Below, piece after piece: positions 51,338-59,304 of a stretch of 64,000 bases of DNA. Below the pieces are notes generated by a model. That model ran no database searches, was not told the DNA's origin, and saw nothing but the letters and a program-made list of their open reading frames with translations. The stretch is from positions 1 through 64,000 of the forward strand of contig CAZXKQ010000004.1 in assembly GCA_964641395.1 (NCBI GenBank). Direction: 5' to 3'. Source of the stretch: CANQBR01 sp964641395. GTDB taxonomy: Bacteria > Bacillota > Negativicutes > Acidaminococcales > Acidaminococcaceae. Positions within the stretch are counted from its first letter, which is position 1; every line of letters starts with the position of its first letter. A program made the translations under genes and the position numbers.

Positions 51338-53910
51338 AAGCCTGCCTCCTTCTTAGCTTCTGCCTGCAATTTATATAACTCGTTCAAGGCCTCGATAGGG
51401 GTGATGCTTAAAACGTCCAGCTGGAGTAACTCTTCCAGTAACTGGGAGCCGAAGAGGCTGTCCATGGCCTGGGGCGGCCCCTGTTCCTCCTGCTCTGCAG
51501 CCTGGGCCTCCCCCTGCCCCTGGTCGTAGCCGCTGAGGATGGCCTCCGCCCGCTCCAGCAGTTGCTTAGGCAGGCCGGCCAGCCGGGCTACGTGGATGCC
51601 GTAGCTGCGGTCGCTGCCCCCGGCTACGATGCGGCGCAAAAAGACGATGTCCTTGCCTCTCTCCTTCACTGCCACAGAATAATTCCTCACCCCAGGCACC
51701 TGGCCTTCCAGGGCTATCAGCTGGTGGTAGTGGGTGGCGAAGAGGGTCTTAGCCTTAATCTTGCTCTGGATGTATTCTAGCACCGCCTGGGCGATGCTCA
51801 TGCCGTCAAAGGTGCTGGTGCCCCTGCCTACCTCGTCCAGGATGATGAGGCTGTCCTTCGTGGCGTGGCGGAGGATCTCCGCCACCTCCTGCATCTCTAC
51901 CATGAAGGTGCTCTGGCCGCTGGCCAGGTCGTCGCTGGCCCCCACCCGGGTGAAGATCCTGTCCACCGGGCAGATGGAAGCGCTGCTGGCAGGGATGAAG
52001 CTGCCTAGCTGGGCCATCAGGGTCAGCAGGGCCACCTGCCGCATGTAGGTGGACTTACCCGCCATGTTGGGCCCAGTGATGAGGATGAAGTTTTCCCCCT
52101 GGTTGTCCAGGTGGGCGTCGTTAGGTACGAAGAGTTCCTTTTTCAACAGCCGTTCCACCACAGGGTGGCGGCCGTCTTTGATGCTTATCTCCCCCCTGGT
52201 GTTCAAGGAGGGCCGCACGTAGTGGTAACGCTGGCCGCACTCCGCCAGGGAGGCCAGCACGTCTGCCACCGCCAGGGCCCTGGCGGTAGCCTGGATCTGG
52301 GGCAGCTGATTCCGGATCAGCTGGCGCAGCTCGTTGAAGAGGTAGTATTCTAGCTGCTCTATCCTCTCCCTGGCCCCCAGGATCTTGTTCTCAAAGTCCT
52401 TCAGTTCCGGCACGATGTAGCGCTCTGCGTTGACCAGGGTCTGGCGGCGGCTGAAGTAGGCCGGCACCGCCCCGCTCTGGCCCTTGCTCACCTCTATGTA
52501 GTAGCCGAAGACCTTGTTGTAGCCCACCTTTAAAGTCTTGATGCCGCACTCTTCCTTGATTTTCTGCTCAAAGGAGCGGAGCCAGCTGGTGCTGTCCTGG
52601 GCGATGAGCCGCAGTTCGTCCAGCTCCTGGTTGTAGCCGCTGGCGATCATGCCCCCCTCCCGGATGCTGAAGGGAGGTTCAGCCACTACAGCCTGCTGCA
52701 GGGTCTGGTACAGGTCCCCGTGGAGGTTCAGCTGCCCGGTGAGCCGCTGCCACAGGGGGGCCTTGCAGGCCCCTAGCAGCTCCTTGATGGCTGGCAGGGC
52801 TCCCAGGCTGGAGCGGAGGGCCGCCAGATCTCGGGCGTTGGCGCTGCCCACCTCTAGACGGGAGAGGATCCGCTCCAGATCTGCCACCGCCCCCAGCTCC
52901 CTGCCTAGGGCGGCCCGCACCTCTTCCAGGCCCAGCATCTCCCCTACTGCCTCCTGCCTGGCGCTGATCTGGGCCAAATCAAGAAGGGGGGCCTCCAGGT
53001 ACTGGCGCAGCCTCCTGGCCCCCATGCTGGTCTTGGTGAAGTCCAGCACCGCCAGCAGGCTCCCCTGCCTGGAGCCGTCCCGCAGATTCCGCACCAGCTC
53101 TAGGTTGCGGATGGCTGCCGCATCCAGCTGCATGTACTTGTGCAGCACTATTTCTTCCAAGCGGTTGATGTGGGAGAGATCCGCCATCACCGTAGCGTGG
53201 AGGTAGTCTAGCAGGCACTCCACCGTAGCCACCACCGTCTCGTCGAAGGTGACCTGGCCGAAGTGCTGGGCGAAGTAGCCCTGCTGCCCGGAGCCTTGGT
53301 AGTAGCTGAGGGCGCAAGGGCCCACCTTGGCGGCCAACCACTCCGTCAGCTCCTCCGCACCCTTCACCGCCCCGGCCAGCACCAGCTCCGCCGGCTGCAA
53401 GCGGTAGAGCTGCTCCTTCACCTGTTCCAGGGCCTCCCTGCCGGAGGCCACGAACCACAGGCACTCCCCGGTGGAGACGTCGCAGGCGGCTAGGCACAGC
53501 TCCCCTGCCCTCTCCTTCAGCAACGCCAGGTAGCGGTTGTGCTTGTCCTCCAGCACGGCCTCGCTGAGGGCGGTGCCCGGGGTGATGATCTTGATCACCT
53601 GGCGCTTCACTATCCCCTTGGCCTGCTTAGGATCCTCCATCTGCTCGCAGATGGCGATGCGGTAGCCCTTGCGCACCAGCTTGGCGATGTAGCCGTCCAC
53701 CGCATGGTAGGGCACGCCGCACATAGGCATGTTCTCCGTGGTGCCGGCCCGCTTAGTGAGGGTGATGTTCAGCTCCCGGGAGGCGCAGATGGCGTCGTCT
53801 AAGAATAATTCGTAAAAATCCCCCAAGCGGAAAAAGAGCAGCTCCTTCGGGTGCTCCTTCTTCACGTCCAGATACTGTTGTACCATAGGGGTGTAGTTAG
53901 TCTCGCTCAT
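51334..53910 (-). CDS. mutS: DNA mismatch repair protein MutS
   Basis: 858 aa. Mismatch-binding FFRLGDFYELF at the N-terminus, Walker A TGPNMAGKSTYMRQ, LDEVGRGTSTFDG (Walker B) and ATHYHQL. The C-terminal TPIEALNELYKLQ is the dimer/tetramer segment. ATG 53910 overlaps the end of miaB; an upstream in-frame TTG has no spacing to a ribosome site. Confidence 0.97.
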   Translation of the reverse strand: MSETNYTPMVQQYLDVKKEHPKELLFFRLGDFYELFLDDAICASRELNITLTKRAGTTENMPMCGVPYHAVDGYIAKLVRKGYRIAICEQMEDPKQAKGIVKRQVIKIITPGTALSEAVLEDKHNRYLALLKERAGELCLAACDVSTGECLWFVASGREALEQVKEQLYRLQPAELVLAGAVKGAEELTEWLAAKVGPCALSYYQGSGQQGYFAQHFGQVTFDETVVATVECLLDYLHATVMADLSHINRLEEIVLHKYMQLDAAAIRNLELVRNLRDGSRQGSLLAVLDFTKTSMGARRLRQYLEAPLLDLAQISARQEAVGEMLGLEEVRAALGRELGAVADLERILSRLEVGSANARDLAALRSSLGALPAIKELLGACKAPLWQRLTGQLNLHGDLYQTLQQAVVAEPPFSIREGGMIASGYNQELDELRLIAQDSTSWLRSFEQKIKEECGIKTLKVGYNKVFGYYIEVSKGQSGAVPAYFSRRQTLVNAERYIVPELKDFENKILGARERIEQLEYYLFNELRQLIRNQLPQIQATARALAVADVLASLAECGQRYHYVRPSLNTRGEISIKDGRHPVVERLLKKELFVPNDAHLDNQGENFILITGPNMAGKSTYMRQVALLTLMAQLGSFIPASSASICPVDRIFTRVGASDDLASGQSTFMVEMQEVAEILRHATKDSLIILDEVGRGTSTFDGMSIAQAVLEYIQSKIKAKTLFATHYHQLIALEGQVPGVRNYSVAVKERGKDIVFLRRIVAGGSDRSYGIHVARLAGLPKQLLERAEAILSGYDQGQGEAQAAEQEEQGPPQAMDSLFGSQLLEELLQLDVLSITPIEALNELYKLQAEAKKEAGL

Positions 53911-55234
53911 AAGCCTCTCCAACAGCCTCCCGACCCTTCAACTGCCAGGTCTGGCCCTCTTCAACGGCTATATATACTAATTCGCCTGGCCTGTAGGGCC
54001 GCAGGGCCGGCCACAGCACCAGCTTCCCTGTCCCTGTGCGGCCGCTGTAGATCCCCGGCTGCTTGCTGGGCCCCGCCGCCAGCACCGCCACCACCCGGCC
54101 CACCAAGGCCTGGTTCTTGGCCAGGCTGATGCTGTTCTGCAAGTCCATCAGCCGCTGCAAACGCTGCTTCTTCACCGCCAGGGGCACCTGCTCCGGCATG
54201 GTAGCCGCCGGAGTGCCGCTGCGGGGGGAGTAGATGAAGGTGAAGGCGCTGTCAAAGGCCGCCTCCCGCACCAGGTCCAGGGTGTCGGCGAAGGCCGCCT
54301 CATCCTCCCCGGGGAAGCCTACGATGATGTCTGTAGTGATGGCCGCCTCCGGCAGGCGGCTGCGGATGCCGGCCACCAGCTCCAGGTAGCGCTCCCGGGT
54401 GTAGCCCCTGTTCATCCGCCGCAGCACCTCATTATTCCCCGCCTGGCAGGGCAGGTGGAAGTGGTGGCAGATGTGCCTGCTCTCCGCCACCGCCTGGATT
54501 ACCGCCGCCGTCATGTCCCGGGGGTGGCTGGTCATGAAGCGCAACCGCTCCAAGCCCTCCACCTGGTCGCAAAGGCGCAGGAGGCGGGCAAAGCCCTCCG
54601 CCTCCCCCCTGTCCTTGCCGTAGGAATCCACGTTCTGACCTAGGAGGGTCACCTCTTTGTAGCCCTCCGCCACCGCCTGCTCCAGCTCGGCCAGGATGCT
54701 CTCCTCAGAGCGGCTCCGCTCCCGGCCCCGCACATAGGGTACTATACAGTAGGTGCAAAAATTATTGCAGCCGTACATGATGGGCAGCCAGGCAGAAAAA
54801 CTGCTCTGCCGCACCTTGCTGCCGGCGAACTCGTCCCCCTGGACGGCTGCCAGGTCCACAAAGGCGCTGCGCCTGCCCTCTGCCACATAGTCTGCCACAA
54901 TGGTCTTAAACTGGTTCACGTAGGCGGTGCCCAGCACCAGGTCCAGCTGGGGAAAGCGCCTCTGCAGCCCCTCCCCTTCCTTCTGGGCCAGGCAGCCGGT
55001 GACGCACAGCACCAGGCCCGGCCGGGTCTTTTTCAACCCTGCCAGCTGGCCCAGCTTCCCGGCTATCCGCTTCTCCGCACTCTCCCTTACACAGCAGGTA
55101 TTAACCACTATTATGTCTGCCGTCCGAAAATCGGCACAGGCCTGATAACCCAGCTCCTCTAGCTGCCCTGCATAGCGTTCCCCGTCGGCTTCGTTCATCT
55201 GGCAGCCGTAGTTGAGGACGTAATAAGCTTTCAC
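53897..55234 (-). CDS. miaB: tRNA-2-methylthio-N6-dimethylallyladenosine synthase
   Basis: 445 aa. UPF0004 domain (VLNYGCQMNEADGERY, NTCCVRESAE), radical SAM motif YGCNNFCTYCIVPYVRG, and C-terminal TRAM domain. GTG 55234 is chosen because GGAGG lies 8 bases upstream and because the longer frame to 55276 would start inside the -10 box. Head of the mutSL operon; shares its substrate tRNAs with MiaA. Confidence 0.95.
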   Translation of the reverse strand: MKAYYVLNYGCQMNEADGERYAGQLEELGYQACADFRTADIIVVNTCCVRESAEKRIAGKLGQLAGLKKTRPGLVLCVTGCLAQKEGEGLQRRFPQLDLVLGTAYVNQFKTIVADYVAEGRRSAFVDLAAVQGDEFAGSKVRQSSFSAWLPIMYGCNNFCTYCIVPYVRGRERSRSEESILAELEQAVAEGYKEVTLLGQNVDSYGKDRGEAEGFARLLRLCDQVEGLERLRFMTSHPRDMTAAVIQAVAESRHICHHFHLPCQAGNNEVLRRMNRGYTRERYLELVAGIRSRLPEAAITTDIIVGFPGEDEAAFADTLDLVREAAFDSAFTFIYSPRSGTPAATMPEQVPLAVKKQRLQRLMDLQNSISLAKNQALVGRVVAVLAAGPSKQPGIYSGRTGTGKLVLWPALRPYRPGELVYIAVEEGQTWQLKGREAVGEAYERD

Positions 55235-55267
55235 AAAGACGACCTCCGCCCTAGTTTCTTCCCCCAT

Positions 55268-55296
55268 ATTATACAAAATCCCCGCCTAAATAGCAA
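55268..55296 (-). promoter_or_regulatory. Promoter of the miaB-mutS-mutL-miaA-hfq operon
   Basis: TTGCTA, 17 bases, TATAAT on the minus strand. The -35 sits in the loop of a perfect 10-bp inverted repeat at 55278-55305. Confidence 0.75.
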
Positions 55297-55305
55297 GGCG
55301 GGGAT
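55278..55305. promoter_or_regulatory. Perfect inverted repeat over the miaB promoter
   Basis: ATCCCCGCCT and AGGCGGGGAT separated by 8 bases. It covers the -35 and most of the spacer, so it could be an operator. Read on the minus strand it is also followed by TTTTG and could act as a weak terminator for transcripts from the SDR side. Confidence 0.5.
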
Positions 55306-55387
55306 GAGGGGCGGCACCATGGTCGTTTTTATGGCTTCCTCCCATGACAGTACCTTTGCAGCTTGCTCCTGGGCTTCGCCGGCAGGG

Positions 55388-55474
55388 TCACCTGTTCCAC
55401 AACTTGGCCTGGCTCATGACCCGCATCATGGCCTGCAACATGACCCGTGACCTGCCCCCTACCTCATACATCAT
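55388..55474 (-). CDS. Possible 28-aa Met-rich small protein
   Basis: Starts with two ATG codons about 11 bases after AGGGGAG and encodes MMYEVGGRSRVMLQAMM and then RVMSQAKLWNR, with six Met and an amphipathic look. Too short to judge by composition. No homologue is known to me. Confidence 0.2.
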   Translation of the reverse strand: MMYEVGGRSRVMLQAMMRVMSQAKLWNR

Positions 55475-55680
55475 ACACTATAACTCTCCCCTAGGCAACA
55501 GCAGCTTACCGCCGGGCCGCAACCAGGCCGGGGTGGGTTATGTTGGTTTAGAGGCCTATAGTATACTCGAGGGACGAGCCTGTGGCCCTTTCATTTATTC
55601 AAACTACAACTTTATTATAGAAATAACCCTCTCAGTTCCTACCATGGGAAAAGGAAGCCCTTCAAGAAGAATTCCCTCTG

Positions 55681-55723
55681 GAAAAAGTAACAGCCTGCCC
55701 GTGGTAAAACGACGAGCAGGCTG
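55681..55723 (-). terminator. Terminator of the flavodoxin-SDR operon
   Basis: CAGCCTGC/GCAGGCTG arms plus inner CGT/ACG pairing, followed by UUACUUUUU on the minus strand, about 120 bases beyond the SDR stop once the duplicated 55 bases are merged. Confidence 0.7.
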
Positions 55724-55836
55724 GAGCTCTGAGAAGGCTATTGTTTATTTTTCAGTTAATAAAAGGGTTTCAGAAATGAAGCTAAACTCTGGAGGCTGCA
55801 GTACCATGGGAGGCACCCCAGCGTCGCCCAGCTAAA

Positions 55837-56046
55837 CCCCCTCTGTCAAGGCTGCAGGGGGCCGTAGAAATAGCTGGCGGTGGCTCCCCCGNNNNNNNNN
55901 NNNNNNNNNNNNNNNNNNNNNNNNNNNNNNNNNNNNNNNNNNNNNNNNNNNNNNNNNNNNNNNNNNNNNNNNNNNNNNNNNNNNNNNNNNNCCCCCTCTG
56001 TCAAGGCTGCAGGGGGCCGTAGAAATAGCTGGCGGTGGCTCCCCCG
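55837..56046. repeat. Assembly gap (100 N) flanked by an exact 55-bp duplication
   Basis: 55837-55891 and 55992-56046 are identical and both encode the C-terminus of the SDR; 55892-55991 are N. This is what unmerged contig ends sharing one k-mer look like. Confidence 0.9.
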
Positions 56047-56828
56047 TCGATGAGGAAGGTGGAACCGGTGATGAAGGCGCCGGCAGGGCCTAGCAGCAGT
56101 TCGGCCACATTGGCCACCTCGTCGGCAGTGCCGGGCCGGCCGGCAGGGCACTTGGCGAACATGTTCTTGTAAAAGTCCCCTCGGGGCCCGTTGAACTCAT
56201 CGATGGCCAGGGGCGTAACGATGATGCCAGGGGCGATGGCGTTGAGCCGGGCGCCCCGCTCTCCCCACTTCACCGCCTCGGCCATAACCCGCTTTTCGTT
56301 GCAGCGTTTGGCCAGCTGGTAGGCGTGGAGGGTGTCCCGGATGTGCTCCGGCTGGAGCAGGTCCAAGGAGAGGAGCTCCTCCGTCGGCGCAGTAGCCAGC
56401 AGCCTGTCCTCTTCCGCCGTCAAGGCCGGCATCCGCCAACCGCTCTGGCTGGAGATGGTCACACCCACTCCGCCAGGCTTGATGACCTTGCCCACTTCTT
56501 CTAAAAGGACGGCAGTGCCGTAGAGATCCACCTGCAGGATGGCCTGGATGGGGGCCTGGCTGGGGGATACCCCGGCAGAATTGATCAGGACGGCGATCTC
56601 CCCGTACTCCTGGGCCTTGTTGATCAGCTTTACGATGGAGGCCCGGCTGGACAGATCCATCTCCACCGGCAGGGCGTCAAAGCCTGCCTCCACCATGATG
56701 GTGGCGATGGCGGCAGCGTTCTTGCTGCTCTTATCCCCCACTATGATCTTCTTCCCGTAGCCTACCCGGCGGGCGATGGCCATGCCGATCTGACCTGCCC
56801 CTGTCAAAATTACTACGTCTTTGCTCAT
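56001..56828 (-). CDS. Short-chain dehydrogenase/reductase
   Basis: 275 aa. Nucleotide loop LTGAGQIGMAIARR (TGxxxGxG), NSAG motif in VLINSAGVS, catalytic Ser in ISSQSGW and YQLAK (Tyr-x3-Lys), C-terminal GSTFLIDGG. NADP(H) or NAD(H) preference and substrate not evident. Start overlaps the flavodoxin stop (ATGA) after AGGAGG. The 3' end is duplicated across the gap, but the copy right of the gap is complete. Confidence 0.9.
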   Translation of the reverse strand: MSKDVVILTGAGQIGMAIARRVGYGKKIIVGDKSSKNAAAIATIMVEAGFDALPVEMDLSSRASIVKLINKAQEYGEIAVLINSAGVSPSQAPIQAILQVDLYGTAVLLEEVGKVIKPGGVGVTISSQSGWRMPALTAEEDRLLATAPTEELLSLDLLQPEHIRDTLHAYQLAKRCNEKRVMAEAVKWGERGARLNAIAPGIIVTPLAIDEFNGPRGDFYKNMFAKCPAGRPGTADEVANVAELLLGPAGAFITGSTFLIDGGATASYFYGPLQP

Positions 56829-57346
56829 GACTTGACCTCCTTTACAGCCCAAGCTGCAACTACTTTTTCTGCCTCTGCCGCCTCAGCTCCCCGGACGGCC
56901 AGGCCTATGCCGAAGGCGGCGCCTAGGCAGACCTTCCGCAGATCCCTTTCGCAAGAGCCTAGGCCGCTACCCTCATGGGTCATGACTGCTACTACCTTCT
57001 TCCCCCTGAAGTCCAGCCTCTCCAACTGGCTGAAGAGAGCCATGGGGAAGGTGCCCCACCAGCAGGGGCCGCAGACGAAGACGGTGTCGTAGCCGGCGAT
57101 ACTGTCCAGGTAGTGCCGCAGTGCCGGCCGGACGCCAGCCCGCAGCTCCGCCTTAGCCTCTTCGGTGCAGGCCCGATAGGCCTTGGGGTAGTCCTTCACC
57201 GTCTGCACTTGGAAGAGGTCGCCCCCTACCGCCTTCTGTATGTAGCCTGCTACATACTCTGTGTTGCCTACCGCCAGTTGCCGGATGGAGCCGTTGACGT
57301 AATTCTCTCCCCGGCGAGAGTAATAGATGATGAGGTTTCTGCCCAT
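56825..57346 (-). CDS. Cytoplasmic flavodoxin-family protein
   Basis: 173 aa. Starts NLIIYYSRRGENYVNG (FMN phosphate loop of the Flavodoxin_4 type), then TEYVAGYIQKAVGGDLF, and PCWWGTFPMALFSQLERLDF around the isoalloxazine site. No signal peptide, unlike the two exported relatives at 59.3-62.5 kb. Coupled to the SDR gene; 48 bases after the aldo-keto reductase. Confidence 0.88.
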   Translation of the reverse strand: MGRNLIIYYSRRGENYVNGSIRQLAVGNTEYVAGYIQKAVGGDLFQVQTVKDYPKAYRACTEEAKAELRAGVRPALRHYLDSIAGYDTVFVCGPCWWGTFPMALFSQLERLDFRGKKVVAVMTHEGSGLGSCERDLRKVCLGAAFGIGLAVRGAEAAEAEKVVAAWAVKEVKS

Positions 57347-57394
57347 CTAAACCAGCCTCCTTACCTGGTACCGAGTCCTATCCCGCCTCAGTCC

Positions 57395-58486
57395 CTAGGC
57401 GAAATAGTTCTTAATTTCCGCCATCCGCCCCACCTGGTCCACGTGGAAGGGGCAGCGCCTGTTGCAGTGGCCGCAGGCCAGGCAGTCAGCCGCCGTCTTT
57501 TCCAGGGTGCGGTAATGCTCCCCAGCCAAGCTGTCCCCCACCAGGGCCAGGTCGTAGTACTTGTTGATCAGGCCGATGTTCAGTCCTGCCGGACAGGGGG
57601 CGCAGTGGTTGCAGTACACGCAGCGACCCTGGGCCTCCGCCGGAGTCAGGCTGGCGATGAGGCTGTAGTCCCGCTCCTCCTGGCTGGCGGTAAGGTAGGC
57701 CAGGTTCTGCCGCAGCTGCTCAATGTTGGCCGCCCCAGGAAGGACGGTGAGGACCCCCGGCTTATCCAAGGCGTACTGGATGCACTGGGCCGGGGTGAGG
57801 GCCCTGCCTAGGGGGGAGCGCTTAGGGTCTAGCAGCTGGCCGGCGTTGTAGGGCTTCATGACGCTGATGCCCACCCCCTCCTTCTGGCAGCGGCGGTAGA
57901 GCTGCTGCCGCTCCCCGGCAGAGCCGAAGGCGTAGTCCCCCTGGCCGTAATCGTACATAGGATTGATGGAGAACATCAGCATGTCGATAAGGTGCCAGTC
58001 CAGGATGTGCTGGACGGTGGGGGGATTGTGGGAGGAGAGGCCTAGGTGGCGGATCACCCCCTGGGCCTTCAGATCCAGCACGTACTGCAGGGCACCCCCT
58101 CCTTCGTAGGCCTCCACGTCAGCCAGCTCGTCTAAGCAGTGGATGAAGCCGAAGTCTATGTAGTCTGTTTGCAGCTTTTCCAGCTGCCAGGCGATGGAGG
58201 CCTTGATCTTGTCCAGCTCAGTGGTCCAGCCGTACTGACCGGTAGTGTAATTAGCTCCGAAGTGGATCTGCAGGTAGACCTGCTGCCGGCAGTCGGCCAG
58301 GGCCTTGCCATAGGCAGGGAAGCAGCTGGCATGGCCGGCCGCCAGGTCAAAGTAGTTGACCCCCTGTGCTACAGCGTAGCGGACGGTGGCGATAATGTCC
58401 TTCTCCGCCTGCTGGCCCACCATGGAGCCTCCCAGGCCGATGACGCCGATCTGTTCCCCGCCGTGGGGCAGTGTACGATAGAGCAT
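57395..58486 (-). CDS. Aldo-keto reductase with C-terminal 4Fe-4S domain
   Basis: 363 aa. TIM-barrel AKR (GVIGLGGSMVG, IRHLGLSSHNPP, FSINPMYDYGQGDYAF) followed by two cysteine groups, CVYCNHCAPCP and CLACGHCNRRCPFHV, for ferredoxin-type clusters. The usual Asp-x3-Tyr catalytic Tyr is not present (YFDLAAGHAS), as in a subgroup of Fe-S AKRs. Electrons may pass to the adjacent flavodoxin (inference). Confidence 0.88.
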   Translation of the reverse strand: MLYRTLPHGGEQIGVIGLGGSMVGQQAEKDIIATVRYAVAQGVNYFDLAAGHASCFPAYGKALADCRQQVYLQIHFGANYTTGQYGWTTELDKIKASIAWQLEKLQTDYIDFGFIHCLDELADVEAYEGGGALQYVLDLKAQGVIRHLGLSSHNPPTVQHILDWHLIDMLMFSINPMYDYGQGDYAFGSAGERQQLYRRCQKEGVGISVMKPYNAGQLLDPKRSPLGRALTPAQCIQYALDKPGVLTVLPGAANIEQLRQNLAYLTASQEERDYSLIASLTPAEAQGRCVYCNHCAPCPAGLNIGLINKYYDLALVGDSLAGEHYRTLEKTAADCLACGHCNRRCPFHVDQVGRMAEIKNYFA

Positions 58487-58623
58487 ATAACCTTCCTCCC
58501 TCTTCTCTTTACAAAGTACTGGCTCCGCCTGTGCCCAGGCCCTCCCTGTATTTGCAGCGGGCGCCCCTGTTCCTGGGTCTGGCCAGCAGGGCTTGCAGCC
58601 AGTTCCGAGCTAAGCTCCTTCTC

Positions 58624-59157
58624 TTACAGGGACTTACCTAACTGGTAGGCCGCCTGCATGTGGCTGCTCCTCCTAGTCATGGAGGGGGTGCCGCAGCCCG
58701 TCCCTAAAATCCGGCCACAGTCGGTAAAGTGCATATAGCGGCACAGTTTTTCGTAGTGCCCCGATAGATAGGGCATCACATCGGCATTGGCATCCCAGGC
58801 GGCGGCGATGAGGACGGTGCGCAGATGCTTGGCAGACAGCCTCATAGTGTAGCTGTAAAAACGGTCGATGACCATCTTCAGCTGGGCGGACATGCCGAAG
58901 TAGTAGACCGGGGTGACGAAGACCGCCATATCCGCCGCCAGCAGCGCCTCCCTAATCTGCGCCACGTCATCCTTCTGCACACAGGGGCCGTCCATGCCGC
59001 AGCTATCACAGCCCAGGCAGGGGTGGACGGCCATGTGGGCCGCATCCAGCTCCACTATGCTGTGCCCCGCCTCTCTGGCTCCTCGGGCAAACTGCTCCGC
59101 CAACAGGTTGGAAGAGCCGTTTTTGTGGGGGCTGCCCTTTACTATCACTATCTTCAT
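58624..59157 (-). CDS. NADPH-dependent FMN reductase / flavodoxin-fold oxidoreductase
   Basis: 177 aa. KIVIVKGSPHKNGSSNLLAEQF (FMN phosphate loop), CLGCDSC-x4-C as in iron-sulfur-flavoprotein-like NAD(P)H reductases, and TPVYYFGMSAQLKMVIDRFY. First gene of the redox operon; 137 gene-free bases precede the aldo-keto reductase. Confidence 0.88.
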   Translation of the reverse strand: MKIVIVKGSPHKNGSSNLLAEQFARGAREAGHSIVELDAAHMAVHPCLGCDSCGMDGPCVQKDDVAQIREALLAADMAVFVTPVYYFGMSAQLKMVIDRFYSYTMRLSAKHLRTVLIAAAWDANADVMPYLSGHYEKLCRYMHFTDCGRILGTGCGTPSMTRRSSHMQAAYQLGKSL

Positions 59158-59245
59158 CTACCTCACCCTTTCGCGGTTTTATAATGGGGCCCTGCCGAGG
59201 CTGAATCAATGCCTCTTAAGCATAGCGGCCATCTATTCTAAGTAT

Positions 59246-59274
59246 TTGCCTTCCCTTAGGCCAGGGCTTATAAT
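59246..59274 (+). promoter_or_regulatory. Promoter of the SUMF1-flavodoxin gene
   Basis: TTGCCT, 17 bases, TATAAT on the plus strand, about 30-40 bases before the start. Confidence 0.75.
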
Positions 59275-59304
59275 CCTTAATTAGGAACTAACTTTAGGAA
59301 AGAG

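Larger units (their letters stand above)
55306..55836. other. Intergenic region between miaB and the SDR gene
   Basis: About 530 bases of ordinary to AT-rich sequence next to the assembly gap. It holds a terminator at 55681-55723 and one possible small ORF at 55388-55474. A 163-codon plus-strand frame here crosses the terminator and shows no recognisable protein pattern. Confidence 0.4.

Noticed and set aside
55344..55835. 163-codon plus-strand frame between miaB and the gap
   Set aside because: Crosses a terminator stem and resembles no protein.
55846..56151. 101-codon minus-strand frame across the N block
   Set aside because: It contains a run of undefined residues and a duplicated SDR tail; an artefact of the gap.
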